This document shows positions 47,403-58,460 of a stretch of 64,000 nt of DNA, piece after piece. The first letter of the stretch is position 1. The number at the start of each line of letters is the position of its first letter. Under the pieces are notes generated by a model. That model ran no database searches, was not told the origin of the DNA, and was given only the letters and a program-made list of their open reading frames with translations. Source of the DNA: Panicum virgatum. Taxonomy: Eukaryota > Streptophyta > Magnoliopsida > Poales > Poaceae. The DNA is taken from contig NC_053142.1 of assembly GCF_016808335.1 (NCBI RefSeq), positions 48,665,992 to 48,729,991 of the forward strand, read 5' to 3'. Position numbers and translations under genes: made by a program.

Positions 47403-49708
47403 ACTTTTATTTGCAGATGATCTCATTCTATGTGGCAAGGCCATCGTGGAAGAAGCTCAAGCCATCAAGACTATCCTCTATGAGTTCTGTCAACAATCGG
47501 GTCAGACGCCTAACCTTCAAAAATCCTAGATCTATTTCAGCAGGAATGTTCCTAACCACACCAAAAATCAAATCAAAGGTATCTTCCCTGTTTCCAATCT
47601 TTGGCCCAACACTATGCACTTAGGTCACCCGATGATCTTTAGTCATAGAGACAAAAATAAAGCTTACAACTTCATTTATAACAAATTCCTCGCTAAATTT
47701 GGTACTCTTAAGGCTAATAAACTTAACCATGCTGGCAGGTTGCAGTATATCAAATCTGTGTTAGCTTCTATTCCTATTTACTACATGTATACTGTTCTTT
47801 TCTCCAAAACTTTCATCACAAATATTAACACAATTCTTAGAAGGTTTTGGTGGGCAGGAGTTCAGGAAGAACAGGACACAAGTCTCATTGGTGAACAAGG
47901 TGGACTCGGAATTAGAGAACAAGATGGACTCGGAATTAGAGATATGGAATTGGTGAACAAAAGCCTGATTATTCACTCTGCTTGGAATGTGGCAACTAAT
48001 AAAAACCCTTTTCTGACTGCTATCCTTAAGGCCAAATATTACCCTAATCCTTCCTTCTAGACAGCCCCTATAAATGGAACCAGATCTATCTATTGGTCCT
48101 CTGTTATGCAGGTAAAGGATGAACTAGCGGCCAACTCCAAATATCAACTCCATGCGGGTAATTCATCCATATGGTCATCGCCTTGGTCCCCTGTGTGGGA
48201 TCAGATTCACGATCACCTTCTCATGCCAGTAGTTAACTCCCCTCTCCCAGATAAGGTATGTGACCTCTGGAACCCGGGTTCCCACAGCTGGAATCACCAA
48301 CTTCTCACCTCCACCTTCTCGGACGAGGCTGTTAATATTATTCAAGCTACTCCTGTGGTAACCTCTGATCATGATGATATTCTCAGATGGACACCGGCCA
48401 AAAATGGTCAATGCTCTACTAAATCAGTTTATACTCATCTAGCTAATCACCAGGTACATCATCTACCTGACCAAGGCTCCAGATGCATAAGTCAGGACGC
48501 TGCCAATATACTTCACAAGGTCTGGAAAAGTAAGTCAATTCCTCCCCTCCTCAAAACTTTTGCTTGGAGGCTCATTAGACGTGTTGTTGCCACGGGTGAA
48601 AGATCGAGTAGATATTCTAACCACATTGACAAGCACTGTTCCTATTGTGGGGCTATTGAAGATGACCAACATCTCTTCTTTAAATGTGCCTTGTCAATTG
48701 AGATCTGGTCCTCTGCTGACCCTCATGTTCAAACTAACAACTTTCCTCCTAAAATTGATGGCATTTAGATGTCTCTTTCACTAATGACTACTCCTAATCC
48801 CTCTGATGATATTTTATCGAAAACCTTATTCACTCTCTGGTATATTTGGAAAGCTCGCAATGATAATAGATTCAAGAGAAGAACTTGGACCTCTACTCAG
48901 ATTCATCAACGTGCAAAAGCACATATGCACACACATCTTGAAGCTCTACAAGAAAAAGAAACTCCAGCAGTTATACGCCAGCCAAGAAATGACGATATCC
49001 TATCTGCTCCCTCCACCTATAATTCTGGTACGTCCATCTCTAATGCAGGTTCCAGCAGAGGAGAAGCACTAGGAGAGGCCACTAGTGATGTTCAATCTGA
49101 CAGGTTGTTGATTCCGTTACCTTCAACTTTGCAAGGATATCGATGCTTCCACGCAGCTTGACAATATAAACTCGGTTCCTTGTCGAGCTGGTCTTGGTAT
49201 TTTTCTGGTAAACACACAGCTTCAGCCATCTCACAGTATCTTCGTCAGAGCGGCCTTGCAACAATGTTCCTCTGTTCTAATGGTTGAGGCAGCTGCTCTG
49301 GCGCTTGCTGCTCAAATTTCCAAGAACCTGAATTTGCATCACATTACCATTCTCTCTGATAATCAGCAGCTGGTTCATTTCATGAATGGCCCAATTCTGA
49401 ACAATCCGGCTGATTGGAGGATTAAGCCTTTAACCCATATGGCTGACAATGCGATACGGGAATCCTCTGTAGTGATAAGAAGCCTCCGGCGTTGCCACAA
49501 TCAAATGGCAGATCTCTTAGCTAGACAGTCTTTTACAAATACGCAGTATGATCATAATCATTGTAATGTTGCTTGTGCTTACGAGCCTCATGTGCATCAG
49601 TGCCCTCTTCTTTCGGCACTCCAACTTGTAACCATTAACTTTGTAATGGTTCTCACAGCTTCATGCTATTAATCAATGGTATTACTTATAAAAAAAAAGA
49701 TACGTCTC

Positions 49709-50314
49709 AGCAAACGATTTTTGAACATTTGTGGATTCTGAACACTGAGATGGAGACATTATCTTTCCCTGCATTTCTGATTGGATGTTTGACAGGAGAG
49801 GATTGTTCCCGCCACAGTGGTGCCGATGTTGTCATTGATCGAGAACCTAAAGTCGAAACTTTTTGAGTATTCTTGACTTGAAGGATACATCTACATTCAA
49901 CAGGACAACAGCCTGCAGGCATGGCGCATCCACTTTAGCAGACTGCATTGTGAGCAGGGTTACGGACGATATGGTGGTCAGCATCGGCGAGAGGCCTTCC
50001 ATGTATGAGCAAGGGAGCTGCACCATGTCGACGTGCGCGGAAGGGCTGCCGGCGCCGGGAATGCACGCGGCGGGGCTGGCGGTGTCGTCGCCCCTTATGG
50101 CGCAGACCGCGAGCACAGCCCCTCCCCTTATGGACGACGGCCGGAGAGATGTTGGCCGCCGCCTCGGAGCGTAACACGGAAAAAGGAGATGCGCGGTCAG
50201 GGGAGAAGGAGGCCGCGGGTGTGCTCTGACATCGGCACCGCCCGCGATGCCGAGCGCGACAGCCGACAGCACTCCGGTCTCCGGGCACGAGAGCGGCGCG
50301 CGTGGGGGACGGTC
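49709..50314. other. right flank of the LINE: gene debris
   Basis: Before the LINE inserted this joined directly to 31143. A stretch at about 49890-50170 is open on both strands and has host-coding composition, but I recognise no protein. It is followed by GC-rich DNA leading to the hairpin. Probably a captured or decayed gene fragment. Confidence 0.35.
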
Positions 50315-50358
50315 GGGGTGGACGGTATTTCATTTACCGTCCACCCCTGGGGTACTAG
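50315..50358 (+). repeat. perfect hairpin, Helitron-3'-end-like (copy 2)
   Basis: The same 13-bp arms and TTTCATT loop as at 12651-12683. Here it is followed by TGGGGTA and CTAG (50355-50358), but the next base is G rather than the T expected after a Helitron, so the call is weaker than for copy 1. Confidence 0.4.
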
Positions 50359-50376
50359 GAACCGTTGGATTGGAAT

Positions 50377-50830
50377 TCTGCGGCCGCGATTCGATATGTT
50401 GAAGAGGAGTCACAACACTGCTGGGCTGGGCCAAGCGGAGGCCCAGTTAGTTTGAGCCCATCGTTTTTTTCGTTGAGCCTGCGTCCTGAAATTTGGTCCG
50501 CGCGGTGCTCGCGCTCGTCGTTGACTGACTCCACGCGAGGTCGATCCTTCGTTTCGGCAGCGGCTGGCAGGTCGCCGGCCGCGGAGGAGACGGCGGCGGC
50601 GGGATTCCACCGTAGCGTCATGGCAGCCGCTGGTAAGTCGTCGGCCGTGGAGGAGATGGTGGCGGCCGCCGCGTTGGCGTCAGCGCGAGGGCGGCGGGGG
50701 CCGGGATCGACCGGCATGGCAGGCCGTCGTCGACCGGGGCGCGTCACCTACGCGCTCGTCGCCACCACTTACGCGCTTCACTAGATGCGTGTGTCGTCCT
50801 TGGGCCCGGCCGCCCGGCGGCAGAGCTCCG
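50377..50830 (+). repeat. GC-rich repeat copy C, upstream of the RING-H2 gene
   Basis: It shares ordered blocks with copies A and B at 30395-30990 (GCGATTCGATATG, GGCCAAGCGGAGGCCCA, TTTGAGCCCATCG, CTCGTCG, GTCGATCCTT, GATCGACCGGCA and CGTCGCCACCACTT). It ends about 135 bp before the RING-H2 TATA box, so it may supply promoter sequence. Confidence 0.55.
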
Positions 50831-50965
50831 ATTTGCTAAAAATTATGTCGGTTTCCGATCCGATGCGGCGATGCACGATGCCATCGCGTCCGAATCCGAA
50901 CCGTGCAGGAACGGGTTAATTTCCTTTTCCTAAACGAACTCGACATCCATACGGCCGGCCGGCCC

Positions 50966-50972
50966 TATATAA
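50966..50972 (+). promoter_or_regulatory. TATA box of the RING-H2 gene
   Basis: TATATAA in GGCCCTATATAAGT, 94 bp before the start codon; transcription would begin near 51000. Confidence 0.7.
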
Positions 50973-51066
50973 GTTACTGCAGCACCAGCACACCTCGATC
51001 ATTCCACACGCCATCACGCGTCGTCTCTGGCCTGGGTAACGCCGGTCTCGTGCATCGCAAACAACC

Positions 51067-51762
51067 ATGGCCGACGAGAGCATAGAAGACGGCCTGATCT
51101 CCACCTCGATCGCCAACAGCGCGGCGGTGGGAGGCGGCGGCGGCGCTCAACAACGGCTGTTCGAGGGTCCCGAGCAGCAGGACCAGTTCGACGAAGCCAT
51201 GCGGGTGTTAGACCAGCAAGGGCACCACGGCCTGGTACACCGGGTGTTCCTGATCCTCGAGCAGCGCCAGTTCGATGAAGCCATGCGGGTTTTAACCGAC
51301 GACGACGAGCACGACGGCGGCTTGGCTGACCGGGTGCTCGACGAGTTTTGTCGACTGCTCACTGAAGATGTATTTCGGTTGAGGGACGCCGGCTACGACG
51401 AGCACGACACTTTCCAGGTCCTCCATCTGCTGGCGCTCATGGCCGCACGGGAGGCGGCGGGCTTTCACGACTACGAATCGCCGGCGGGGTCACAGCCCGA
51501 CAGCGGAGGCGGCGGCTTCGGAGCGGTCCCGGCGCCCGCTGCCGCGGTGGCTCGCCTGGAGAAGCGAACGTTCCACGCCGGAGGAAACGGCGGCGGCGGC
51601 ATCACAGAGTGTAGCAACTGCTTGGGTGGTTTTGTGGACGGCGAGGAGGTCAGCGTGATGCCGTGCCCTCTGCGCGGGCACGAGTTCCATCCCGAGTGCA
51701 TCACCAAGTGGTTGGGGATCAGCAGTACGTGCCCTCTCTGCTGCCATGGACTTGCTTGTTAG
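51067..51762 (+). CDS. small RING-H2 finger protein (probable E3 ubiquitin ligase)
   Basis: A single-exon, 231-codon gene. The C-terminal RING-H2 (residues 182-225) has ligands Cys182, Cys185, Cys200, His205, His208, Cys211, Cys222 and Cys225. Four residues separate Cys200 and His205, longer than the usual one to three, but the zinc set is complete and Trp215 (KW) at the E2-contact position is present. It would transfer ubiquitin to an unknown substrate. The N-terminal half is acidic and carries a duplication: QFDEAMRVL at residues 40-48 and again at 68-76. There is no membrane span. The upstream TATA box and intact frame suggest a live gene; TAG ends it at 51762. Alternative: a recently captured gene copy. 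Confidence 0.85.
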   Translation: MADESIEDGLISTSIANSAAVGGGGGAQQRLFEGPEQQDQFDEAMRVLDQQGHHGLVHRVFLILEQRQFDEAMRVLTDDDEHDGGLADRVLDEFCRLLTEDVFRLRDAGYDEHDTFQVLHLLALMAAREAAGFHDYESPAGSQPDSGGGGFGAVPAPAAAVARLEKRTFHAGGNGGGGITECSNCLGGFVDGEEVSVMPCPLRGHEFHPECITKWLGISSTCPLCCHGLAC

Positions 51763-51959
51763 CAGCCCAGCCCAGCCCAGCCCTGCTGCTGCATCAATGC
51801 GATGGTCTGTCTGATCAAGTTATTGAAGAAGATTAGAAGAATGAAAATCTACTGCGGCGCTAGCTGCTGGGCCAACGGTGGAGCGAATTTGAGGACACAC
51901 AGCCCAGAATGGGCCCGGGCGCCCGGCCCTGAAGGTAGCGTGTATGTCTTGTGGTCGCC
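51763..51959. other. downstream of the RING-H2 gene
   Basis: Probable 3' UTR, including CAGCCCAGCCCAGCCCAG, then unremarkable sequence. Confidence 0.5.
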
Positions 51960-52345
51960 TGCGCGTGATGTCTGATACTCGTGGCGTTCCGCCGACGACC
52001 CGTCTCGGGGGCCTTACCGTCGCGCACTGGGCCCGACAACATCGTGTAGGAAGGCGACGCCAAGAGTTACTGTGCGGGCCCGTGGAACGGCAGGTGGTTC
52101 AGCGGCATCCCGCCCGGAGCTGCGGAGTGCTGACATACCCGGACGCCAACGCTCGGGCATGGCAGACCTACTACTTCCAGGGCCCAAGGGACATCTGCGA
52201 CACCTACCGCAAGTGCGGGGCGTTCGGCCCGTGCGACGCCGGCGCCGCGCCGACGCATCGCCGGCGGCTTCAGCGTGAGGTGCCTCGCCAACTGCTCGTG
52301 CTTGGCCTACGCCGCCGCGGACCGGACATCATGGGTGGCGACGTC
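51960..52345 (+). pseudogene. S-domain receptor kinase ectodomain fragment (frameshifted)
   Basis: Pieces of the S-locus glycoprotein and PAN region in order but in changing frames: an [12 protein letters not shown] start (about 51975), a WQTYY...GPRDICDTYRKCGAFGPCD-like segment (about 52160-52240), then [14 protein letters not shown] (about 52280-52320). It resembles the ectodomain of gene 2 (19521-23008) more than that of gene 1. It has no start, lectin domain or kinase. The following 52346-52580 is GC-rich with no recognisable domain. Confidence 0.8.
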
Positions 52346-52581
52346 CGCAGCGGCTCCGCCAGAGCAGAGCCAGCCAGGTGCCGCGGGCTGGCTGCCGTGC
52401 GCTGGCCTCGCACGCGGACATCAGCGCCCGCTCCCACGCGCGGCGCACCGCCAGCCCCACTAGCTTTGCCCTCCCGCCGCACCATGCCTCCGCCGCTCGC
52501 CCCTAGCTGGCACGCGCCTCGGCCGCCCGCCGTTGTCCTGCCGCAAATCGCCGTCGTGCTGCCGGAATCGCCGCGCTAGGG

Positions 52582-52944
52582 TCAGTCACCCACGATACAG
52601 GAAGTTGTCCGCCGAGCTAAACGCATGGCGGGACTGGACAGTAAACGAATGCCGAGGATTTGCTTGTAAACTAGACTCACAAGTTTCAATGTATGAGTAG
52701 CAGAGTAGGTGGGGATCCCCCCAATACGGTCCAAAAACAAAAGGTATGTTTTGCTGGTCAGCATGGCGACAACGGCGGACATGTCCGGCCTGTCGCCCGG
52801 TGCATCTTGCACACAAAGAAGCCCAATTTTGACGCACCTCTCCAGCTCAGAGATTATGATCATTCCATCAGAACCAGTCTCGATTAGAGCAACCGCTTCA
52901 TCGAGAAGGGCCATTGCTCTGCCCTGCTCCCACAGTGCCCACGC
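52582..52944 (-). pseudogene. last kinase exon of a broken S-domain receptor kinase
   Basis: Starts after the acceptor CGTGCAG at 52945 with AWALWEQGRAMALLDE, continues through [26 protein letters not shown], and then loses similarity to the family near 52730. This is the C-terminal kinase lobe. With the exons at 58461-58951, which have the same orientation, it appears to be one gene pulled apart by about 5.5 kb of transposon sequence. Confidence 0.8.
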
Positions 52945-52959
52945 CTGCACGAAGATTAG

Positions 52960-53539
52960 TACAACTCAGCTAGTGATGCATGATGCATATATACACCAGT
53001 ACAAGGGAATACGCGCAAGAAAACGAATTTTCAAACTCAGCAAATTTAAAAACTGACTTACTATTCACGGCACTATTCAAATTCGTGGCACTATTCAAAA
53101 TATCAGGTACTATTCAAATTCAGAATATGAATAGCGCTCGAGCACTTCAACTGAGTGGCTCAGACACCCAAATTCACTTACTATTCAATGCACTATGCAG
53201 AGCACTTCTTGTGATTATGCAAATTATATGGTACTTGATTATGATGAGTTGATGCAGTATGTGTGTGCGATACTATTCAACGATAGCGACCTTCGTGGAT
53301 GGTGGACGAGTGCGTGATTATTATGCGGGTGATTAGCGAATATTAGGAGTAAAAATTCAAGGCTACTGGCTATAGGATGATAGCGACGTATGTGGATATG
53401 TGCTTGATTAGTATCTAATATGCAGATGGTTATGGTGTGCGTGCGATTCTCAGGATCTTTGGCAGGTTGGCGAAACCAAAAATTCAGCCGGTGGAGTGTC
53501 TTATGCTTGTGTAAATACTACTCGGTACTCACCGTATGC
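52960..53539. repeat. AT-rich sequence with recurring CTATTCAA
   Basis: (T/C)ACTATTCA appears at least six times between 53060 and 53290, several with the tail AATTC. Such strings are common in grass LTRs, but no element ends were identified. Confidence 0.4.
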
Positions 53540-54514
53540 ATCGCTAGCTTGCTTCAGAATCAGGCCTACCCGGTCTTCTCCCGAACTAACCCCGGCACGC
53601 GTACACAGGACTCAGGCTCTACCGTCTCCCCAGGCAGTTCCACCCGAAGGGAACACTTCTCTGCGGACACAGGCTCTCTCAGACGCCTCTCCATGGGCTA
53701 AACGAGAGCAACTCAACGCAGAGGTTTCTCCTCTAGGGTCCCTAGCATAGAGACATCACCCAGTATGCACGAGCTCAAAGGAAAGCAGGGAAATTCACAG
53801 GAAAGCTTAATCCATTTCCATAGAGCAAACTTACATACGGCTTTCCCTTTCGGGAAACCCCAAGCACTTACACAACCTTGGATTACCTTACAGGCGAAGG
53901 GCGATTACAGCTTCTTCCTTATTTCTATATTACAATGGGAGTGAGATGGCTACTAATTAGGTGGAGTGGTGGTGGATGCGCTCTGAGTATTAGGCTCGGT
54001 GTCTTCTCTCCTCTTTTTCGTCCGGTTCGTGGTGAATGCGTGCGTCTGGCTTCTCCTTTTATAGACGGGAGGAGCCTTCAGGCTTAAGGAAGCGCTGGAC
54101 ACCCGGCGTCTTCAATTATTCTCCTTTACGACGTGGAGATGACGGAGGGTGTGGCGTCATCCGCGCCACACGCCTCTTGCCTTCCTGCGCCAGGGGCAAC
54201 CGTGCCCGTGAAGCAGCCACCGTCGGCAGCGGCGCGCGCTGCACGTCGGCAAGAGTCAGGGCGCCCGTCAAGGGCCCCCTCATAAGCTGCGAGCGGCGGA
54301 GCGGCAAATCCCAGCTCGCAGCATACCTCACTTATGAGAGGAAGCCCGCTCCGGAGGAAAGCCGACTCCGGTCGCACCAAGCCCGCTCCGAAGGAAAGCC
54401 GACTCCGGTCGCACCAAGCCCGCTCCGGCGGAAAGCCGACTCCGATCGCATTAAGCCGACTCTGGTGGCTCTCTCCGGCGGAAAGCCGACTCCGGTCGCA
54501 CCCCCGACTCTACA
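53540..54514 (-). repeat. probable LTR on the minus strand (left end unresolved)
   Basis: On the minus strand it would start TGTAGAGTCGG at 54514, contain the 37-bp tandem repeat in U3, and a TATAAAAG box at 54063-54056. No coding region or primer site was found on its left, so it is a solo LTR or fragment. Confidence 0.45.
54343..54510 (+). repeat. 37-bp tandem repeat, about 3.5 copies
   Basis: Units begin AGCCCGCTCCG at 54343, 54380 and 54417, each ending near CCGGTCGCACCA; later partial units are diverged. Confidence 0.85.
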
Positions 54515-55474
54515 TCTCTGTAAGTCCTACCCTTAGAGGCCCAGCTGAGAATAAAACCTTATCCTTTGTAACTAGGTAGTACTTCCGTGTGGTCCAGTCC
54601 GGTGAGCCTCCCCCGTGGAGGGGTCCGGACCTCTGCGAACCAGGTTCAGGGAAGCGTACTCACCCTCCGGGGAGGTCCGGAGCCGTGTAGCCGCTTAGCC
54701 TGGTTCCGTACCCTAAGCCTGCATGCTCTACCTCCCTAGGGCGAGTACCGTAATACCTAAGACTGGGGGCCCGAAGGTCCGGACAGCTCCGGCCTCATAA
54801 ACCCGTGTTCTGGCTTACATCGCACATCGCATGTACATCTAGTTATAAAGGAAAAGTTTATTCTCAGTTCGCCTCTAAGTATGTTATATTACAATTTCAA
54901 TCTACGCATTCTGTTTGCGCTAACCCCCACGTGGCTTCTTACTCTTGTGCGGTGATTGTGGTCCAAATTGAGTTGGCTAGTTAGTGACTTAGCTCGAGAC
55001 CCCTCATGGAAGAGAGGGGTTCAGACCCCTGGGAACCTGCAGGTTCAGGGAAGCGCACTCATTCTCCGGGGAGGTCCGGATCCGTGTAGCTGCTTAGCCT
55101 GGTTCCGTACCCTAAACCTGTACGCACCACCTCCTGTGAATGAGAGCCGTAGTACCTAGGATTGGAAACCTGGAGGTCCGGACTTTCTCTTAACCTAAAG
55201 GCCGGCCCCTTGAGCTCCGTTCACTGAACCTAGCTGTCTATCTCAAAGGATTACAGCCAACAGGATTTAGGACCCGTGAGCATACTACTAAACATCTACC
55301 TTGAGTCATGTGCAGGTCCAAACGTGATGATGCAGCAGGTGACCCAAAGGATGGACGACGCAGGACAAGACCCTTGCGGCGTGCAACGCTGGGCGCCAGA
55401 AGCAGCCAAGTTGCTCACAGTAGTGGCCCTACCTGCGGGTTCGTTGCCTCTCCCGAGGCGGGCCCGGGGGCCTC
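54515..55474 (+). mobile_element. 3' internal remnant of a Ty3/Gypsy element with a 0.4-kb duplication
   Basis: No coding sequence remains. Two diverged tandem copies of a block about 399 bp apart share GGTTCAGGGAAGCG (54643 and 55042), GAGGTCCGGA and TAGCCTGGTTCCGTACCCTAA. The stretch ends with a purine-rich tract (GAGGCGGGCCCGGGGGCCTC) directly before an LTR start, marking it as the 3' end of a left-truncated element. Confidence 0.6.
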
Positions 55475-57760
55475 TGTCGGTACCCTGCAACTAGGGTACC
55501 CACTCCTGCTGTGCCAAAACTCGCGTATTTATCCGTAACTACGCCCTAAGGAGCTGAGCAACCGGACCCCTAGGGTCCGACTCCATCTCACCGGACCAAC
55601 GGTCCCGGACCCGCTTCCCGCTCGGGGACGGGTCCGGTGTCACCACGTGTCCCAGAGGTGGAAATGCTCAGCACCTGTGGCCGCGGACCCGGACCCCCGC
55701 AGGTGGGTCCGGGACCTCCACGTGCCATCCGGACTCCCGCAGATGGGTCCGGGACCTCCACGTGCCTATCCGGACCCCCGTGAGCTCTCGGCTCAGCTAG
55801 CTGCTCGGGAGGGGTCCGGAGCCGCAACGTGTCACACAGACGCGGGCGCGGGCGCAAGCCTTCCGCTGGAAGCTCCCTCACCCACCCGCATTAAGTGCGA
55901 GTGGTTGAGGCGGACTCTGCTGCCTCTGGGCACGGGGCAGCCTTTGTCAGTCCACACTGTGGATCGCCAGGCGGCTCGTCAGTTACCAAGACAAGCATTA
56001 AAGATTCTGCGCCGTGCGCATGGGCGACGAGTCATGATGACCAGCTACTGACTGGAGCAACTGTGCACGTTGCTACAGTGGACTGAGTCAGTAGTTCGGC
56101 GCTTCATCATGACCTCGACGCGCGGCTGCAGAGGCTAGACTCTACTCTGACAGGACAGCTCAAGACCATCCCTGGTCAGAAGCTACGCACGGAAGCCGAC
56201 GACAAGATCTCCGGATCTGAGGCATTGAAGGCCAAAATGTAGTTTTGTTATCGCCATAAATTAACAGGATTAATTTATGGGCCGAAAGCAAGATGGGCTT
56301 AAAGTAGAAGACTGAAGAAGACTTGTAAATCGGCTCCTGCGTGAGCATCTGGGCCACATGGGCTATGTATCTTTAGATTTAGTTCAAGGTTAGAGATAGA
56401 GTCCGATCGGGACAAGATTAGTTTAGATTGTTTCCCAAGTCTCCGGACTATAAATATGTATCCTTTGTTATTCATAAAGGAGAGCGTCATCACGTCTCGC
56501 AAACAATAACTCTCGGCGCATCGCCACCCCTAATCCTAGGGTTTCATCCAAGTAAGTGTCATGCTGCCCTGATCGCTTCTTGCGATCAGGGCGGTATTGT
56601 TCTTGCTTTTACCTTGGTGTTACTCGTACTGAAGCGTTTTTTATGGCGAGTAGTACTAGTTATCCTGATGTTCGTAGCATGGCTTTTAGTAGATTTGTTG
56701 TGCTTTGTTGCTTATCATCTACAAATATCATGTTGTCTCTGTGCAGTCACGTTTCAATCTCATGCTAGTTCTTGTCGCATAGAATTAGTTGCACAGAGGC
56801 AACACCCTGTTTTCTTTTATGTCTAGTAGATCTGATCTATTATGGTTTGCTCTTATTCTTAAGAGTTGGCGTAATATCTGCTAGGTTAGGCCTTGCAAAC
56901 GGATTGGATGATCCGGTGGTGTAATAGATGCTTTATCTTAGCCCAGATAGGGATTGTTCCGGGAATCGGCTCTTGCTAGTTCTTAGGCCTCTGTTTTGGG
57001 TTGTGGTTTAGTTGTCTGTTATGTTCATTAGACCTAGTCACGTGTAGGATGTTCCGATCTATCAGTGAAGCTGTTACCATCGTGGATTAGATCAATTAGA
57101 TTTAATTGAAGCAGTTTTATAGTTATTTGCTTTATTTATCATATCTGGATACAATCAGATCCCATCTGACACCGGGACTCGATCGGCTCTTTAAAGCCGA
57201 TGCAAGAGTCGTCCTGGGGAGCCGACCACGGCTCGGACTTACGTTTGCACGTGTCTTTGTATGCAGAAAACTGTTCGGAGCACGTCTGCACCCTCCTGAT
57301 CGGGTATAGGTCAGGTGGCACGCCCGGTTTTCACACATCCTCCGGGCGCGTGACGGAATTGCAGGCCGTCGACGAGGGAGCAGTGCCTGCCAGCGCCCCA
57401 GCAACCTCCCGGCTCTTCGTGTTGCCCGTCGTTGCTCGCCGGTAGGTTTCGACTGACAACAAGTTTATAATACATCGCCGGGTCGACATGTCGGGCCCCC
57501 GCTCAGTGTACGTGCTCCCCTTGGACATATAAAAGGGAGAGCATGCCCGCTAGGACACACAAGCTCACCCAGACTCAAGCAATACAGCACACAGTGGACG
57601 TAGGGTATTACGCTCCGGCGGCCCGAACCACTCTAAACCGACTGTGTTCATCGTGTTCTTCCAGGAGATCGAACTAGTCCTAGCTAACCCCCGAGTACTC
57701 ACCCTCTGGGCTTAGGCGGGTGCATTCCGCCACCCGGCTGTGATTTACCACACCACGACA
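55475..57760 (+). repeat. 3' LTR of that Gypsy remnant, interrupted by another LTR
   Basis: Begins TGTCGGTACCC, ends CCACGACA, with a TATAAAAG box at 57528-57535. GGGTCCGGGACCTCCACGTGCC occurs twice (about 55700 and 55745); related strings are in the LTR at 59160-60431, so the families are cousins. The middle is occupied by foreign sequence. Confidence 0.6.
56238..57249 (+). repeat. LTR-like insertion inside the LTR above
   Basis: A distinct LTR type with TATAAATA (56449-56456) and a leader containing CTCTCGGCGCATCGCCACCC, which I know from other grass retrotransposons. TG and CA ends are assigned tentatively; I found no target duplication. Confidence 0.5.
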
Positions 57761-58023
57761 GAGCCATACTCTCGCGGTTTCACGCCACGTACGGGCAGAA
57801 GTGCGCGTACATGAGCACGTCGGCGCGTGGAAACACAAATGCCAACAGCATGTGGACGGACACACATGGGCTGCTGGCAGTGAACCCACGGACGTGGCAC
57901 ATGGGATCGTTAGCACTAGATGTATGGGACGTGGCCCAAGAGAGGTGATCCTGCTCCTTTGTCACGTATGGGTAAACTGGTTCGATGTCTCGACGAGGAC
58001 GTCGAGTCCTCAACGGGGGTGAT
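57761..58023. other. spacer inside the split kinase relic
   Basis: No gene or element recognised. Confidence 0.5.
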
Positions 58024-58313
58024 TGTCACAGCCCGTGGGCCGTTTGGGCCGGACCGAACACGCGACACTGTAGCAAAAATCTATTGTAGCGTCGCGGTAC
58101 TGTAGCAGTGGCACAGTAATTCCCAGTTAGTCCCATACCGGAAACGGAACGAGAGACAGACCAGCTTAAAAACGTGAGCCTGGAAAACTAGTAACTTCGG
58201 TTCGAACCTTTTGCGCGAAGCGAGGATGAAAGCGCAAGAGAATTATTTAGCAGGGTATGATTTACTCAACGTGTAGAATAGATCTTAGCCGTTATCCGGA
58301 CCGGGTCGTTACA
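58024..58313 (-). repeat. short solo-LTR-like sequence
   Basis: On the minus strand it begins TGTAACGACCC and ends GGGCTGTGACA, both like grass Gypsy LTR termini, 290 bp apart. The flanking 5-mers do not match and no internal region is present. Confidence 0.35.
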
Positions 58314-58460
58314 TGCATATCCTCTTGGTGTACACATAGTATGCATGATACCCAGTGATATTAGCAGGTGTGAATATCGATCGATCCCATTCAACAATTG
58401 GTGTAACGACGAACAGCTTCGCCGTATTGAAGCCAATTTATGAGTACTTACGGCGTAAAG

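Larger units (their letters stand above)
34511..49672 (+). pseudogene. LINE ORF2: endonuclease, reverse transcriptase, RNase H (broken, split by Copia)
   Basis: The start ATG at 34511 overlaps the ORF1 stop (ATGA). Domains: AP-endonuclease-like (LGWNCRG at the start, GDLNE near 34930, YSDHAP near 35188); reverse transcriptase (TPGPDGLNAAFYK near 35920, [15 protein letters not shown] near 36090, LRQGCPPSP near 36470, FADD at about 47407-47420 after the Copia insert); RT zinc-binding domain (48530-48720); and RNase H (about 49230-49560). Defects: TAA at 34709 and 35520, frameshifts near 34965 (an A7 run), 36000 and 36170, and further stops after 47500. A 24-bp tandem duplication lies at about 47894-47941. 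Confidence 0.9.
31144..49698 (+). mobile_element. full-length L1-type LINE, interrupted by a Copia element
   Basis: The target duplication GATACGTCTC lies at 31134-31143 and 49699-49708, the latter straight after the poly(A) tail (49690-49698). Without the nested Copia element and its 5-bp duplication (10,800 bp) the LINE is about 7,755 bp: 5' UTR 31144-31557, ORF1, ORF2 with endonuclease, reverse transcriptase, zinc-binding domain and RNase H, and a short 3' UTR. The ORFs contain several stops and frameshifts, so it is dead. A length near 7.7 kb with both ends present is rare for plant LINEs, most of which are 5'-truncated. Confidence 0.93.

Noticed and set aside
54343..54510. 37-bp spaced repeats as a CRISPR-like array
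   Set aside because: The window is plant nuclear DNA and the repeat units abut without unique spacers.
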